Origin: Halisarca cf. caerulea
Lineage: Eukaryota; Porifera; Demospongiae; Chondrillida; Halisarcidae
Reading direction: 5' to 3'
Length of the DNA: 40,000 nt
Assembly (NCBI GenBank): GCA_963170055.1
Contig: CAUJGJ010000135.1
Coordinates: forward strand, 1,118,256 to 1,158,255
The translations under genes were made by a program, and so were the position numbers. The notes beneath the pieces are model-generated. The model made no database searches. It was not told where the DNA came from and saw only the letters and a program-made list of their open reading frames with translations. Numbering within the stretch: position 1 is the stretch's first letter; each line of letters opens with the position of its first letter. Shown here one piece after another: positions 18,601 to 31,600 of this stretch.

Positions 18601-20234
18601 ATTGTCAGTAGTGCCTGTACTGTGAGTAGTGTTTGTACTGTGAGTAGTGTCTGTACTGTGAGTAGTGCCTGTATTGTGATTAGTGCCTGTACTGTGAGTA
18701 GTGTTTGTCCTGTGAGTAGTGCCTGTACTGTGAGTTGTGTCTGTCCTGTGAGTAGTGCCTGTATTGTGAGTAGTGCCTGTACTGTGAGTAATGTTTGTCC
18801 TGTCAGTAGTGCCTGTACTGTGAGTTGTGTTTGTCCTGTCAGTAGTGCCTGTACTGTGAGTTGTGTTTGTCCTGTCAGTAGTGCCTGTACTGTGAGTTGT
18901 GTTTGTCCTGTGAGTAGTGCCTGTATTGTGAGTTGTGTCTGTATTGCAAATAGCTACGTACAATCTGTACACTATTGGTAATTCTGTGCTGTCACAGATC
19001 AAAGGATTAAAAGGTATTGTGTGTGGTGTCAGTGCGGGCAGATTCCACACTGCGGTTTCAACTCGTCAGACCATATTCACTTTTGGAGGGGATCATGGCC
19101 AGCTGGGTGAGTGTGTATGCACACGTGTTTGAGTGTATTCATGTGTGTGTGTGGGTGTGTCTTTGCATAGCAGCTACTCTTTCAATTGGACATTTTGTAC
19201 GTACGTACGTAATTTGGTAGATGGAATGCATACGTACGTACGTACGTATGTGTATGTACATGTTTTGTTCTATTTTGTATGTGCATGCACGCGTATATGT
19301 ACTGTACATACGCATGTGTGTATGCATGTATTTTCTTTAGCTCTGTACATGGATATATGAAAACTAGTGCTATTATAACTTTATTATTGCATATTAGGGT
19401 ACAAGGCTAAGTATGAAACTCAAGTTAGTCCTCGTCCGGTGAGTATTTATACATAAGTATGTGCTTGCATACCTACGTACATGCGTACGTAGAGCCGGGA
19501 ATACTGGCAATACACTTGTGCATGCATATACGCTGGTATGTACGTATAGTGTATGTACTTACAAGACACTGTGTGTATTGATGTATGTTGATGTTTGGGC
19601 AGACAGTGAACCCGGAATAGTGAGACTTTTGATGTACGTACGTACGTACGTACGTATGTATTAAGGGGTCTACCTTGTACAGCAGTGAAAGCAATACCGT
19701 ATTAAGGGGTCTACCTTGTACAGCAGTGAAAGCAATACCGTATACTGGGAGAGTTTTGTGGAGTAAAACTTTGGCGAATCCCTAGATTTCGTGATTTTCG
19801 CAAAGAAAACTTTCGCGAGTTGCTGCATTGATGTATAGAACAGAGCTAGCATTAGCGAATTCAAGTTTCGTGAATCCTGTCGACTTTGCGAAATTCGCGA
19901 AACTTTATCTCCGCAAAACTTTCCCAGTATACAGTATCACTATGGTGCCCATGAAAGCCAACCAGTAGTAATTACGATAATATTATTATAAAGATGCTCT
20001 GTCTTATGAGCATACTTACATGTGTATGTGTGTAGGTTTTATGTATACTGTTCATTCCTCACAGGTTCCAGGCATGGAGCTTCACACAGGAGAAGAGATC
20101 ACAATGTTATCAGCCAGTGATGCTGCTACTGCTTGCTTCACTAGTGACAGACGAATATTTCTCTGCTATGACTACAACGTCCGTGTTATTGCTCTTGCTG
20201 ATCAGTGAGTGCAACTGTGTACAGTGTACAGTGT

Positions 20235-20310
<76 letters not shown>

Positions 20311-20631
20311 TGTGCATGCGTGCGTATGTGCATGTGTGCTTGCACACGTTTAGTGGAATGCTGTTATGATGAACTGTGTATCTTACAAAGAAATTTACAT
20401 GCATTCCTATGGTATGCATGTGTCCATATGAAACCATGATGATCCTGAACTAGTCTTGTACCCAGCCCCTTCCGCCGACGAAAGGGGCTGGGTACAAGAC
20501 TAATTCTGGGCCTCATGCATTAGGCAGACTTGACCACAAGTATAGGCAAACATGCGGCCTTTTTGGGCCGCCGGAAGGCGGCCCTATATTGTTTTTACTT
20601 TCACCGGAAGTGTCCGGAACGTCCGGAACGA

Positions 20632-20717
<86 letters not shown>

Positions 20718-23700
20718 AACAACATGGCAGACGCAAAGTCGGTACGTAATCTTTCGGCTATATTTCGGTAAAATTCATTCGTTCGCTTCTGATTTTATCA
20801 GCGAAGAGTCTTTTCGACCAGAAGAGTTCTTCGAAGACGATTTCCAAGCGATTCGAGTTTCCAGGGCCGTGGGCGGCCCACGAGTTTTTTAAACTCGAAT
20901 CGCTTGTTCAATTGGTTAAGCATATTTTGTGGTGCGTTTATCATAGGTTTCAGTGGACTTAGCATATTACTTGAGAATTGGTGGGGTGAACACAGGCAGA
21001 ATCTTTCTTATCGCCCCAAACATTGCTGTGTATGTATGTTTGGTTTACTAACATACTTCCACTAATTGCAGATGGCAGTAGTACTACCAAAAGCAAAGTT
21101 TTGTCGCACAATATAATCACCACCACTGTCCAAGTCTACCTGAGGGCCGGGCTAATGTACATTTTGAAACACAATTTCCTTAAAATTTAACAAGCATGGT
21201 AATGCACTTACATACGTACAAACCTTTGCTGGAAGCACATCATACCTCACTGTACCATTTCTTCAGTGGTGATCATATACCGAGAAACCTCTCTAATCTG
21301 ACACACAATGGGACTTTCAAAAAGGTGTTGAATTAGTGGATTGTTGTATTACCTGGTGACTATTAGCATGCTTTAATATGGCGACTGTACCTCATAAGAT
21401 GGTTGGATAAAAGAGAATTTCGGATTATAGAGGTGCTGGATGACAGAGGTTCCACTGAAGTGACAAACTGTGTAGTTGATACAATAGTATTCATGCGTAG
21501 GATTCTGATGTACTTGAGCTGTTCTTGTGGACTGTGTCTGCTGTAGGTTTACTGAGAAGGACTTGCACTTCACACAGTTTGCAGTCTGTGCGACCCTTGG
21601 AGACTATGAGAGAAAGAAGAAGCAAATCCTGACGTCTCCTGTCATCACTGCTCTACTGGACTCCAGTGGAGATGTGGGTTGTGTGGCCTTACTATATACG
21701 CTTACTAGGGTGTGTGGGGAGGGGTGGGTATGGTTGTCTCTCCACCTACCCTTCCACCAAACTTGTGGGGAACTTGGTTTCTTGTTAATATATCCGATGT
21801 TATGATTGTGAGCCATTCCTAAAGGTGCATGTATGCACACTGATACAGAATCAACTGAAAGCAGCAATGAGGGCGATACACATTGACGATTTGTAAGTAG
21901 CAGTACATGCAGGAAATTTAGAACACCCCCACACACATGCACACATTTGTCCCCAGATAAGACCTTGTGTATACAGGCTCTAGTGTAGTACTTGGAGCGA
22001 GAGCAAAGGCACCTTGCAGAACCGATGGAGTATTCACATGTGTACATATATAAGTACATAATATACGTATGTACGTACATACGTATGTACTGAGGTGTGT
22101 ATGTACTGTACATACGTACGTATGTGTACTATTCCATCCTCTTACATTGTGTATCCAGGGAAAACTTGTGTACGTTCCACCCTATGTACTATTTGTGTAT
22201 GAATTATGAGTGTAAGTCTACATACGTCTACATGTACGTATATGTACGTATGTATGTGTATATGCTTTTGTTGTATACACAGTCCAGTCTTACGCTGAGC
22301 GTTGTTGTAGTCAATACTGGCCATATAGCTGCACAATAAGCACAAATTCTCCTGTTTTACTGTTTATGGCATGCTGCAGTCCTTTGACTGTCTGTGGTGG
22401 ATTTCTAGTGCAGTGAAGGTGTGTACTCACTGAGTGAAGGTGTGTACTCACTGAGTGAAGGTGTGTACTCACTGAGTGAAGGTGTGTACTCACTGAGTGA
22501 AGGTGTGTACTCACTAAGTGAAGGTGTGTACTCACTGAGTGAAGGTGTGTACTCACTGAGTGAAGGTGTGTACTCACTGAGTGAAGGTGTGTACTCACTG
22601 AGTGAAGGTATGTACTCACTGAGTGGAGTGTTTGTGATAAGATTCTCTTGTACGTATGCATGTGAGTGGTCACAGAGTGGATTCTTTGTGACGAGGTTTT
22701 CTGTAATTGTGTGTGCAGATCTGGTACTGGACGTTGGAGCACAAGGTGTGCAGAAAAGTATATCTAAAAGGAACAAAAGGTGTCAGAGGTGCGTACATAC
22801 GTATTTACGTACGTATGTACTGCTTCCTATTGCAATGAATGTGGTGTGCTTGTGCACAAGTAAACATGTGTACTTAAAATACACATGGAAATACAGTTTT
22901 ACTTACACTCGTGTGTACATACGTACATACATATGCATACATGACACACTCACATGCACGCATGCACGTACACACAAACACACATACATACGTATGTACA
23001 ATACACATACGTACATACACACAGGCACATAATAATTATTTGCGTGCGACTATGCACATGTACGTTCATATGCGAGTACACAAGTCAATGTTTGTAGTAT
23101 GAACTGTAAGTATGTACGCATATACTATTCTTCCTTGTAGTGAAGCAGTTTATTCTGGGGAAGAAACTAACTGTAACAACAGGTGTGTATGTGTATATAT
23201 TCCACCTTTTCTTTTGTTCCTCAGGCATGCATGCATACGTATGTACGTATGTATGTACACACACTTTCGTGTGATCTTTTGAAAATGATGTACAGTGAAT
23301 ATTCGTTAATCCGCCCCCGGTTAATCCGCCAAACTGCTTTATCCGCCATTATATTTTTAAACGAATTCAAATGTATAGCAGTAGTATACACTTAATCCGC
23401 CATTCCACAAATCCGCCATCCGCCATATTTATCTTGAACCAATTAGCACTTACATATGTGAGGGCATCAAGTAAAAAGGAAATCTTGTGCACAATAGCAT
23501 ATTTTGACATTTCAATGTATTTCAGTAAAGTGATCCTTCAACTACCTAATACCAAGTTTTGAGTTTTATTCCAGCTGCTAAAATGGAAATAATACCCTTT
23601 AACTCCGGGTATCAATCGCATCAAGTAAAAAAGCACATGTCACCGATGCATGTTCTTTGAATAATTTTTGAAATCTTAAAGCACTTACATGTATTAAATA

Positions 23701-26700
23701 TCAAAAACATCTATATAGGCTATTCTAATTGTTCATGGAAGTCTAAACAGTAGAGTTTGGCTGACGTTCAACTGGTACAAAATTGGTGTACATTTGTTTC
23801 AGATGGGCGGATTTTGTGGCAGATATACTCTTTACTTTTTCACGGCGTTTGTATGTATCACCACTACAAGGCATTGCCATTTCATTTGTGACATGACCCT
23901 TGGACACTTTTAATGGTGTTTCTTCAAAAGGCCCCTCGTAACAGCGTTCACGTATTTTCATTATGGCGTTATTCGATATTGGATGGCGAACAATTAGGAA
24001 GTCGTGAAGGGAACGTATTCCTGGTAGTTTCGAATACTTTTCCTCTGTTTTTTCCCTCCATGTCTTCACAATGTCTCCATCATCAATCACCACTGAAGAA
24101 TAGTTTGAAGCAACTGATTCAAGTTCAGTAATGTTAAAAACATCACTGCACGAGTAGGTTTTTGCAACTTTGGAAAAAACACGATCTGGGGCAAACTTAG
24201 TGTGGCCTGCAATAAGGAAAGATATTCGAAAGTAGTCGAGAATCTGATGTTGCACTAGTTCCATAGCTGCTGACATCAGATGGCAATTTTTATTAGTGCT
24301 TCCAGCGTTGTCTAGGAACAAGTGTACCCGTCGAACCCATGATGAAAAATGATCCGATTCTTCAATGTAGTGGCAGAGGTAACTCAAAGTGTGCTCTGTG
24401 TTCTTGGGACCAATTGTTTCATCAAAAAGGTACATATGAGCTGACTCATCCCTATGATCCACCAGGCCAAAAAGATCAATAGACAACTTCTGAAGGTAGT
24501 ATGTACTACCTGGCTGTGGAGAATGTCCCCAGTGCGGTATCAATTTTGACATTTGATAGTCTGCACTCAAAGCAAGAGTGAAAGTATGTTTCAAAGCACT
24601 TAGTGATTCTGAGTCAGGCTGTGCATCAGTTAGCTCTTGAATCTTTGCCCATTGTTGCTTACATCGAGCAGTCATTTCGTTGTAGAAATCACGTGATTTA
24701 GCAGCTTGCTCTTTGTGCATGGCTAAAGTATCCTCTGTCGTCCTGATATCGCTTTCCAGCTTCCTCTGTTCTTCTTCCTCAACAGATCCAGTGTGTCGCT
24801 TGCGCTTGAGTGATGTCTGAATCCCACTGATGGTTTCCTTCAATCGGGCACAAGTATCGCAATAATCAGCTTTATGTGGGTAAATACTTAACTTGGGTCT
24901 CTCTGCTTTCAGCCATGCAGAGACACTACCATTTGAACAAGTTCCTCTACCCCTCTCCCCTTGTACCCGATTAAATACTCCAACAACAGATTCCTCAATT
25001 CGCTGGTTGTAATGGTGTACCCCTTTCTTAGGCATTTGGATGGTCTTGAAGATTGGGAGGAAGTAGTGGGTGGAACTAGTGCTGTCTTCACGACGTCCAT
25101 TAGGCTGGCTATTGATGTCAACAAAGTCTAGAAAGTCTGCCTTGACAGACGTTTTGGCCTGATTCGACGTTCTTCCAGCAAGACCATGGCGCTCGTGAGG
25201 GTAGCGAACAGCAACAAGCGTTTCCTGATCAAGTGAATTCCACCATTGCACAAATGCAATATCACAGCCAGGGGGCATGACAACATATGGCCCTAACTTT
25301 CCCTCCTCAACAGCTGATTTTGACATCTCTCGTATAGGTTCATTGAACTGTGCCCTTTTCTGTGTGCGCAAACGTGAAAGACGCTTGGAAGAAATGCCCA
25401 GAGTTGTACGAATGCACTTGGTACAAAAGAGGAAGTTGCCCATGGGATCAAAGATGTTGTTGCGTAGCCACTCATTTTGCTTGACAATGTCACGATAATG
25501 CTGAAAGTTAGGCTTACTTGGATGAGGGCTAATGATCTTCCTCCTCTTTAGCTCACTGCCCTGCCTCAGAAGACCTTTGAAGGTTTCTTCATATTTCTGG
25601 AGCACAGGAGCACAGCTGTTGCACGCATCAGGACTAGGTGGTGTTTTCCCATCAGACGCTGATGAAAGGGAGCCATCCAATGACGATTGTGAAACCACTG
25701 AAGAGTAGGGTTTTCTAGCGCTTCCTTCCAGGAAAATCCTGCGCTTTCGTACCCTTCTTGTCTCCTCGTCGCTCGCATTATCGTAAGAATGGTCCGAGTA
25801 ACTGCCATCTGAATCGGAGTAACTAGTTTCCGAAGCGGATGATTCTTCAACTGGGATCATAACTGCCTGAAAACTGTCTGATGTAGGTGATCCTGGGTCC
25901 CTTATAGGGGTACTTGATAGCGGTAACGAAGAAGCCATGCTCGAAACGTACGAACGAGACGAAAGTTTTGCGAAGCCTAACAAATAATCAAACTACGGCA
26001 AACTCGCGCCAAAACTAGCAGTGTCTTAGTTCATACATGGTACTACCCACTGCTAAATTACAGGGTTTCACTCGTTACCATCAGCATCCGTATAACCTAA
26101 AACTCCACAGCTAAAATCGGCCATTTTGTAGCGCGATTTACAAAAAATCATGTATGTGCATAAGATTTCCTTTTTACTTGATGCGCCCACATATGTATTT
26201 TAGTAACAGATAATCCGCCACCTCTGAATTGAAGTTTCAGAAGATCAGAAGATGGCAGCTGCAAAGCGTTCTAGAGTGGACCTCAGTATGAAACAGAAGA
26301 GAGAAATATGTGAATATAAGGATAGCTATCCCCAGATGACTCAGGACGCATTGTCTGAGCATTTTTCGAAGAAATGGCAGGTCCAAATAGCTCGAAGGAC
26401 CGTTGGCGATATTTTGAAAAGGAAGGAGTGCTGGTCTTCAGTTGAGGGGAGCGTTCTCAGGGCTAAACGGTTGCGACGACCAAAATTCCAGGAAGTTGAG
26501 GAAGCACTGGCGCTTTGGTTTTCAACTATGCAGGCTAAGAAGGCCATCGTAACAGACGCCATCCTGTTGGGAAAGGGTAAAATGTTCGCTGAGCGGCTAA
26601 ATTGTGACGAGTTCACAGTTTCGGGTGGTTGGCTGCAGCGTTTCAAGGCCAGACATGGTATTTGTCTGCGCGATCTTCACGGAGAGTCGGCTTCGGTTAA

Positions 26701-28624
26701 CGAAGACACTGTTTTCACAGCTCGTTTGGAACTGAAGACAATTCTTAGTGCATATGATCCTAAAGATATCTACAATGTAGACGAAACTGGGTTATTCTTT
26801 AGGATGCCACCAAGCAAGTCTTTAACCAGTGGTCCACGGCATGGGACCAAACAATTCAAGGACAGGATCACTGTTGCCTTATGCACAAATGTTGATGGGT
26901 CAGATCGAATTCAGCCATGGATTATCGGGAAGAGTGCAAAACCCAGATGTTTCAAAGATTTTGTGCCTAGTAACTATGTTCACTATGTGAATAACACTAA
27001 GGCCTGGATGACTGGTCATTTGTTCAGTGAGTTCCTACACCACTTTGACAAACACATCAAAGCAAAGAAAAATCGCCCTGTCCTTCTCCTCTTGGATAAT
27101 GTATCAAGTCATCACCCTGATGTGGACTTGCAGTGTGTAAAGCTGCACTATTTTCCGCCTAATTGTACCAGCCACTTACAACCACTTGATGCTGGTATAA
27201 TTCGCTCCTGTAAGGCCATCTACAGGCAGCACCAAGTGAAGCGCCTAATCGAACTACTTGAAGAGAACAAGCCAGCTGACATCAACTTGAAAGAAGCTAT
27301 CCGATACATTGCTATGGCATGGGAAACTATCACCCCTTCAACAATCAAGAACTGCTGGAGACACACAGGCATACTACAATTTCCAGAGGAAAACAATGAC
27401 CACGAAGAGGATGATTCTTTTCAGACTCTCTCAGTACTTCTGAGAAGAAATGAAATTACCCGTAATGACTCCATGTCAGCAGACTCTTTCCTCGATGTTG
27501 ATGCCACTGTTGATACAGGAGAGCAACCCTCCGAGGAAGACATCATTGCCCTAGTGAGCAACACTGATTCCACCGAAGAAAGTGAAGATGAAGAGGACGG
27601 TGAACCATCAGCTGAGAGTGTTCCCACTGTGCAGCAAGCAAGGGAGGCAGCTAGGATTCTCCAGCGTTACTTTGACAGCACATCCGATGTGGAAAGCAGC
27701 TGGACCACATCCAAACTTTTAAATAAGCTGGACATTGCAGCTACACAGGGCAAAACTCAGACTTCTTTACTGTCATTTTTGTCTACCTTATAATTTTAGT
27801 AAGTCTTATAGTAACTGTACATATTTGTATAGCGTATGTGTTGAGTGATTGCATGTGTATAACTGTATACTGTATGAATTTACAATTATTAATGCTATGA
27901 GAACAGTGAATAACATTGCCATAAGCAGTAAATTTATAATCCGCCATATCATTAATCCGCCAAAATATGGTCCTAACCAATTGTGGCGGATTAACGAATA
28001 TTCACTGTAATAGTATGTGTACGTTAGTTCTTTGTCCTGGAGCAGACTTGGGGAAGATATTTGTCTGTGACACAAAAGCTGTGTGCGAGGAGAAGACTGG
28101 GCAGGTTAGTCAGTATCTATTGGGTACTGTAGTGGTACTGTAGGGGTACTGTAAGGGTACTGTGGGGGTACTGTAGGGATATTGTATGGTACTGTATGGT
28201 ACTGTAGGGTACTGTGGGGGTACTTGAGGGGTAATTTAGTGTGCAGATTTACATGTTTTGTCAGAGTCTGAATAACTGTGTACAAAACCTGTGTGCTTGC
28301 TTTAACAATGGAACTTCATACACACAGGATGTCCACCAGGTATCCACGTCCACGCTTGCATATGTGCTTGTGTATGGGCACGCTGTGTGTGAAGTGGTCT
28401 CAGTATGTTCTGCATGAATTTGGCTTTTCATCGGAAAACTCTCAATGCTATCTCTAGGACCTCCCTATACTTCACGTGTACTACAGTAGGGTAGCGCAGT
28501 AGATACCTGCTGAGGTGTTTATGTAGTAGTATCATTTTAACCCCCTTCACCCACACAAGGCAAAGCTTTCAAGTTATTTGTAAAGTCATTCAGTAGTGGA
28601 TTGTTCAGTTAGCATCATAATTGC

Positions 28625-28656
<32 letters not shown>

Positions 28657-31600
28657 CCATCATCATCATCACCATCATCATCATCACCACCACCATCATC
28701 ACCATCATCATCACCATCATCACCATCATCATCATCACCATCATTATCATCATCACCACCATCATCATCACCATCACCACCATCATCATCACCATAATCA
28801 CCACCATTATCACCATCATCATCACCATCATCATCATTATCACCATCATCATTCCTTGTTTTTAGGGCCGACAACCAGAGTCGATGCTATCCCTTCCAGC
28901 CACCAGGATGGAGGGAATACACAATGCTCAAGCTGTCTTCACTGACTTCAAAGGAAACAACTTTGCTCTATGTCGGAAATTCAGTTGGTGAGAAAAATTT
29001 AATGTAATACATATGTAATTATGGATCGCATAGGAAGGACAGTAGTACCGCCCTTAGGACATGTGAAAGGTGGCTTATTGTACGTTTGCCCACCAAATCG
29101 TTCTCGTCATAAATTCTGTATTTCAGTGGAGTTCTATTTTTGTGGGTCCCTTAAAGTTTGCCTAAATGAGGGTTAACTGTATTTACATATGTACATACGT
29201 TTGTTGTACGTATATACTATATACATAGGATCACGTGTGTATGTAGATGTATGGTATGTGTATTCAACAGTATGTACGTACGTATGTACGTGTGTATATT
29301 GCTTGTAACATTTACAAGAAACTACTCTTCTTATTCCCAACATGATGGCAGTCTTTTCACTTGTACTTTGGCTTGTGTTTTCCTCCCGTTCAGTCCTGCA
29401 GTGGATTCATTTCGTGATTCCTCAGACTATTCTTCAGAGATCTTGACCCTCAGACATGGAGAGGGCACTTTTCCGGACTGTTACCTGACAGTAAGTTATG
29501 CTAATCATTCTTGTACAGCTGCACACTCCTCTCCTGTTGTGTGTGGTAACCACTTACTATGATGACTGCTTGCAGTGGAGATCGCTGAGTCTCATCTAGT
29601 GTAGACCCTATCTTGCCTCCATTTTGCAAAATATGACGTCACCTTCCTGCTATAAGTATGAGGTGAGGTTGATCTGGCTATGCGAGACTAGCGACCACTT
29701 GATTAAGTGACACATTTGTGTTGGGACCACTTGGTATGGTCACCACTTGGTTTGGTGACTACTTGGTGTGGGGGCCACTTGGTGTGGGGGCCGCTTGGTG
29801 TGGGGGCCGCTTGGTGTGGGGCCACTTAAATTGGTGTGGGGGCCACTTGGTGTGGGGACCACTTGGTGTGGGGGCCACTTGGTGTGGGGGCCACTTGGTG
29901 TGGGGGCCACTTGGTGTGGGGGCCACTTGGTGTGGGGGGCACTTGGTGTGGGGGCCACTTGGTGTGGGGGGCGCTTGGTGTGGGGGCCACTTGGTGTGGG
30001 GGCCACTTGGCATGGGGGACACTTGGTGTGGCAACAGCTTGGTGTGGCAACTGCTTGGTGTGGGGACCACTTGGTGTGGGGGCCACTTGGTGTGGGGACC
30101 ACTTGGTGTGGGGACAGCTTGGTGTGGGGACAGCTCGGTGTGGGGACCGCTTGGTGTGGGGACCACTTGGTGTGGCAACTGCTTGGTGTGGGACAGCTCG
30201 GTGTGGGGACTGCTTGATGTGGGGACCACTTGGTGAGGTGACCACTTGGTGTTGGACCACTTGGTTTTGGGACCACTTGGTGTGGGGGCCAACTTAGTGT
30301 GTGGACTGCTTGGTGTGGGGGCCAACTTAGTGTGTGGACTGCTTGGTGTGGGGGCCACTTGGTGTGGGGACCACTTGGTGTAGAGACCCCTTGTTGTGGC
30401 AACCATTTGGTGTAGTGACTACATGGTATGGGGACCACGTGGTGTGGGGACCACTTGGTGTGGGGACCACTTGGTGTGGGGACCACTTGGTGTGGGACCA
30501 CTTGGTGTGGGACCACTTGGTGTGGGGACCACTTGGTGTGGGGACCACTTGGTGTGGGACCACTTGGTGTGGGACCACTTGGTGTAGGGACCACTTGGTG
30601 TGGGGACCACTTGGTGTAGGGACCACTTGGTGTGGGGGACCATTTGTGAAGTGATCTGTGGCCCTCCTATACTGTCTGCTTTTGGTTGCCTTTTTCTGTT
30701 TCTACACACTGCACGTACGTACTTCACATACCTGTGTTTTACAGGTAGGTATGCTAGCAACCTGCTGTGTATGTGTCTGCTCATGCACTGGTATACATAG
30801 TGTGTTCACAGACTATTGAAACCCATGTAATGTATGCAGAAGCCTGCTTGTGTATGTGCCTGGTTGGCTGACTCTGCAGTATTGTGTGATGATGACCTAC
30901 ATGACAATGCTGGTGATTGTCTTTCTCCTGTGAAGGAATGGCGTTTCTTTCCTTGCATTGATGAAGCCTGTCAGTGAAGTGTTTGCACACTCAGTTAAGC
31001 ATCAGTGTAAACAGAGAATGAGACCTTCTGTATGTGTGTGTGTGTGTTCCAGGTTGCCTGCCAACCCCATGTGGCTTCTCATTGATGTTATATCTTATTA
31101 CCAGAGACAATGCCAATGATATGATGGCTTTGTTGTGTGTACTGATTATGTGTACACTGAGTATTATTTGATGAGCATGCAATAGTTCTATATGTATTAG
31201 TACATACATTGTAGTATTGTTTATATGTCAATGGTATGCATAGTATTATACAGTAAAATCTCGATAATTAGAACCATGATAATTAGAATATCTGGCTTAA
31301 TTCAAACATTGATGAATGTACCATTCCTAATGTATGGAGTACATATGTGGTTGGTTAATTAGAACTTATGGATAATTAGAACTTTTTTACTGGAAAATCA
31401 AGGTTCTAATTAAAGAGATTTTACTGTATTATTATCTACTGTTGTGTTGTCACAGTCTAAGGAAGGACCCCATCCGTCACCACCTCAGGTCCTGCTCCCC
31501 TTGCATGTGTACGTACATGCATAATGGTCGTAGGATGGCCAAAACAATGCTTGTCCAGTTAGTTTACAGGGGACTTCTGCAGTTGACCACCACCAGGCCA

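Larger units (their letters stand above)
23293..28007 (+). mobile_element. Complete two-gene pogo/Tigger-like DNA transposon in an IBTK intron
   Basis: The element starts CAGTGAATATTCGTTAATCC and ends with the exact inverse of the same sequence. The perfect terminal inverted repeat is 23 bp, extending through GCC. It is flanked by TA on both sides (23291-23292 and 28008-28009), the target-site duplication of the Tc1/mariner/pogo group. It is 4,715 bp long and holds an intact plus-strand DDD transposase and an intact minus-strand gene of 731 codons, divergent from a 313-bp centre. The motif ATCCGCCA recurs near both ends and once in the centre. Intact frames and perfect ends point to a recent insertion. 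It sits in sense orientation, for the transposase, within the intron between IBTK exons 12 and 13, and IBTK phase is preserved across it. Confidence 0.93.

Noticed and set aside
18121..18981. 286-residue VSSACTVSSVCPV repeat frame
   Set aside because: The frame follows from an 18-bp period divisible by 3 and lies between two aligned IBTK exons.
20451..20502. tRNA or microRNA precursor
   Set aside because: It is a single uninterrupted stem with no cloverleaf and no bulges typical of a precursor; more likely a transposon end.
20530..20892. 120-residue frame spanning the AT array
   Set aside because: It is mostly YIYIYI from the AT repeat; the tail matches no family I know.
21849..21891. Extra IBTK exon (NQLKAAMRAIHIDD)
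   Set aside because: It has AG/GT borders, but exon 10 to exon 11 already aligns continuously and in phase with human IBTK.
22160..22215. Extra IBTK exon (GKLVYVPPYVLFVYE)
   Set aside because: One phase looks propeller-like, but it reads into a stop and has no place in the aligned order.
22412..22625. Possible CRISPR array
   Set aside because: Units are contiguous without unique spacers and the genome is eukaryotic; the same applies to all other arrays here.
25939..25983. Longer N-terminus for the passenger protein
   Set aside because: The upstream extension begins at TTG; the first ATG is at 25938.
29740..30594. 284-residue proline-rich frame and its sense-strand counterparts
   Set aside because: They are produced by the 16-bp array in the intron between IBTK exons 15 and 16.
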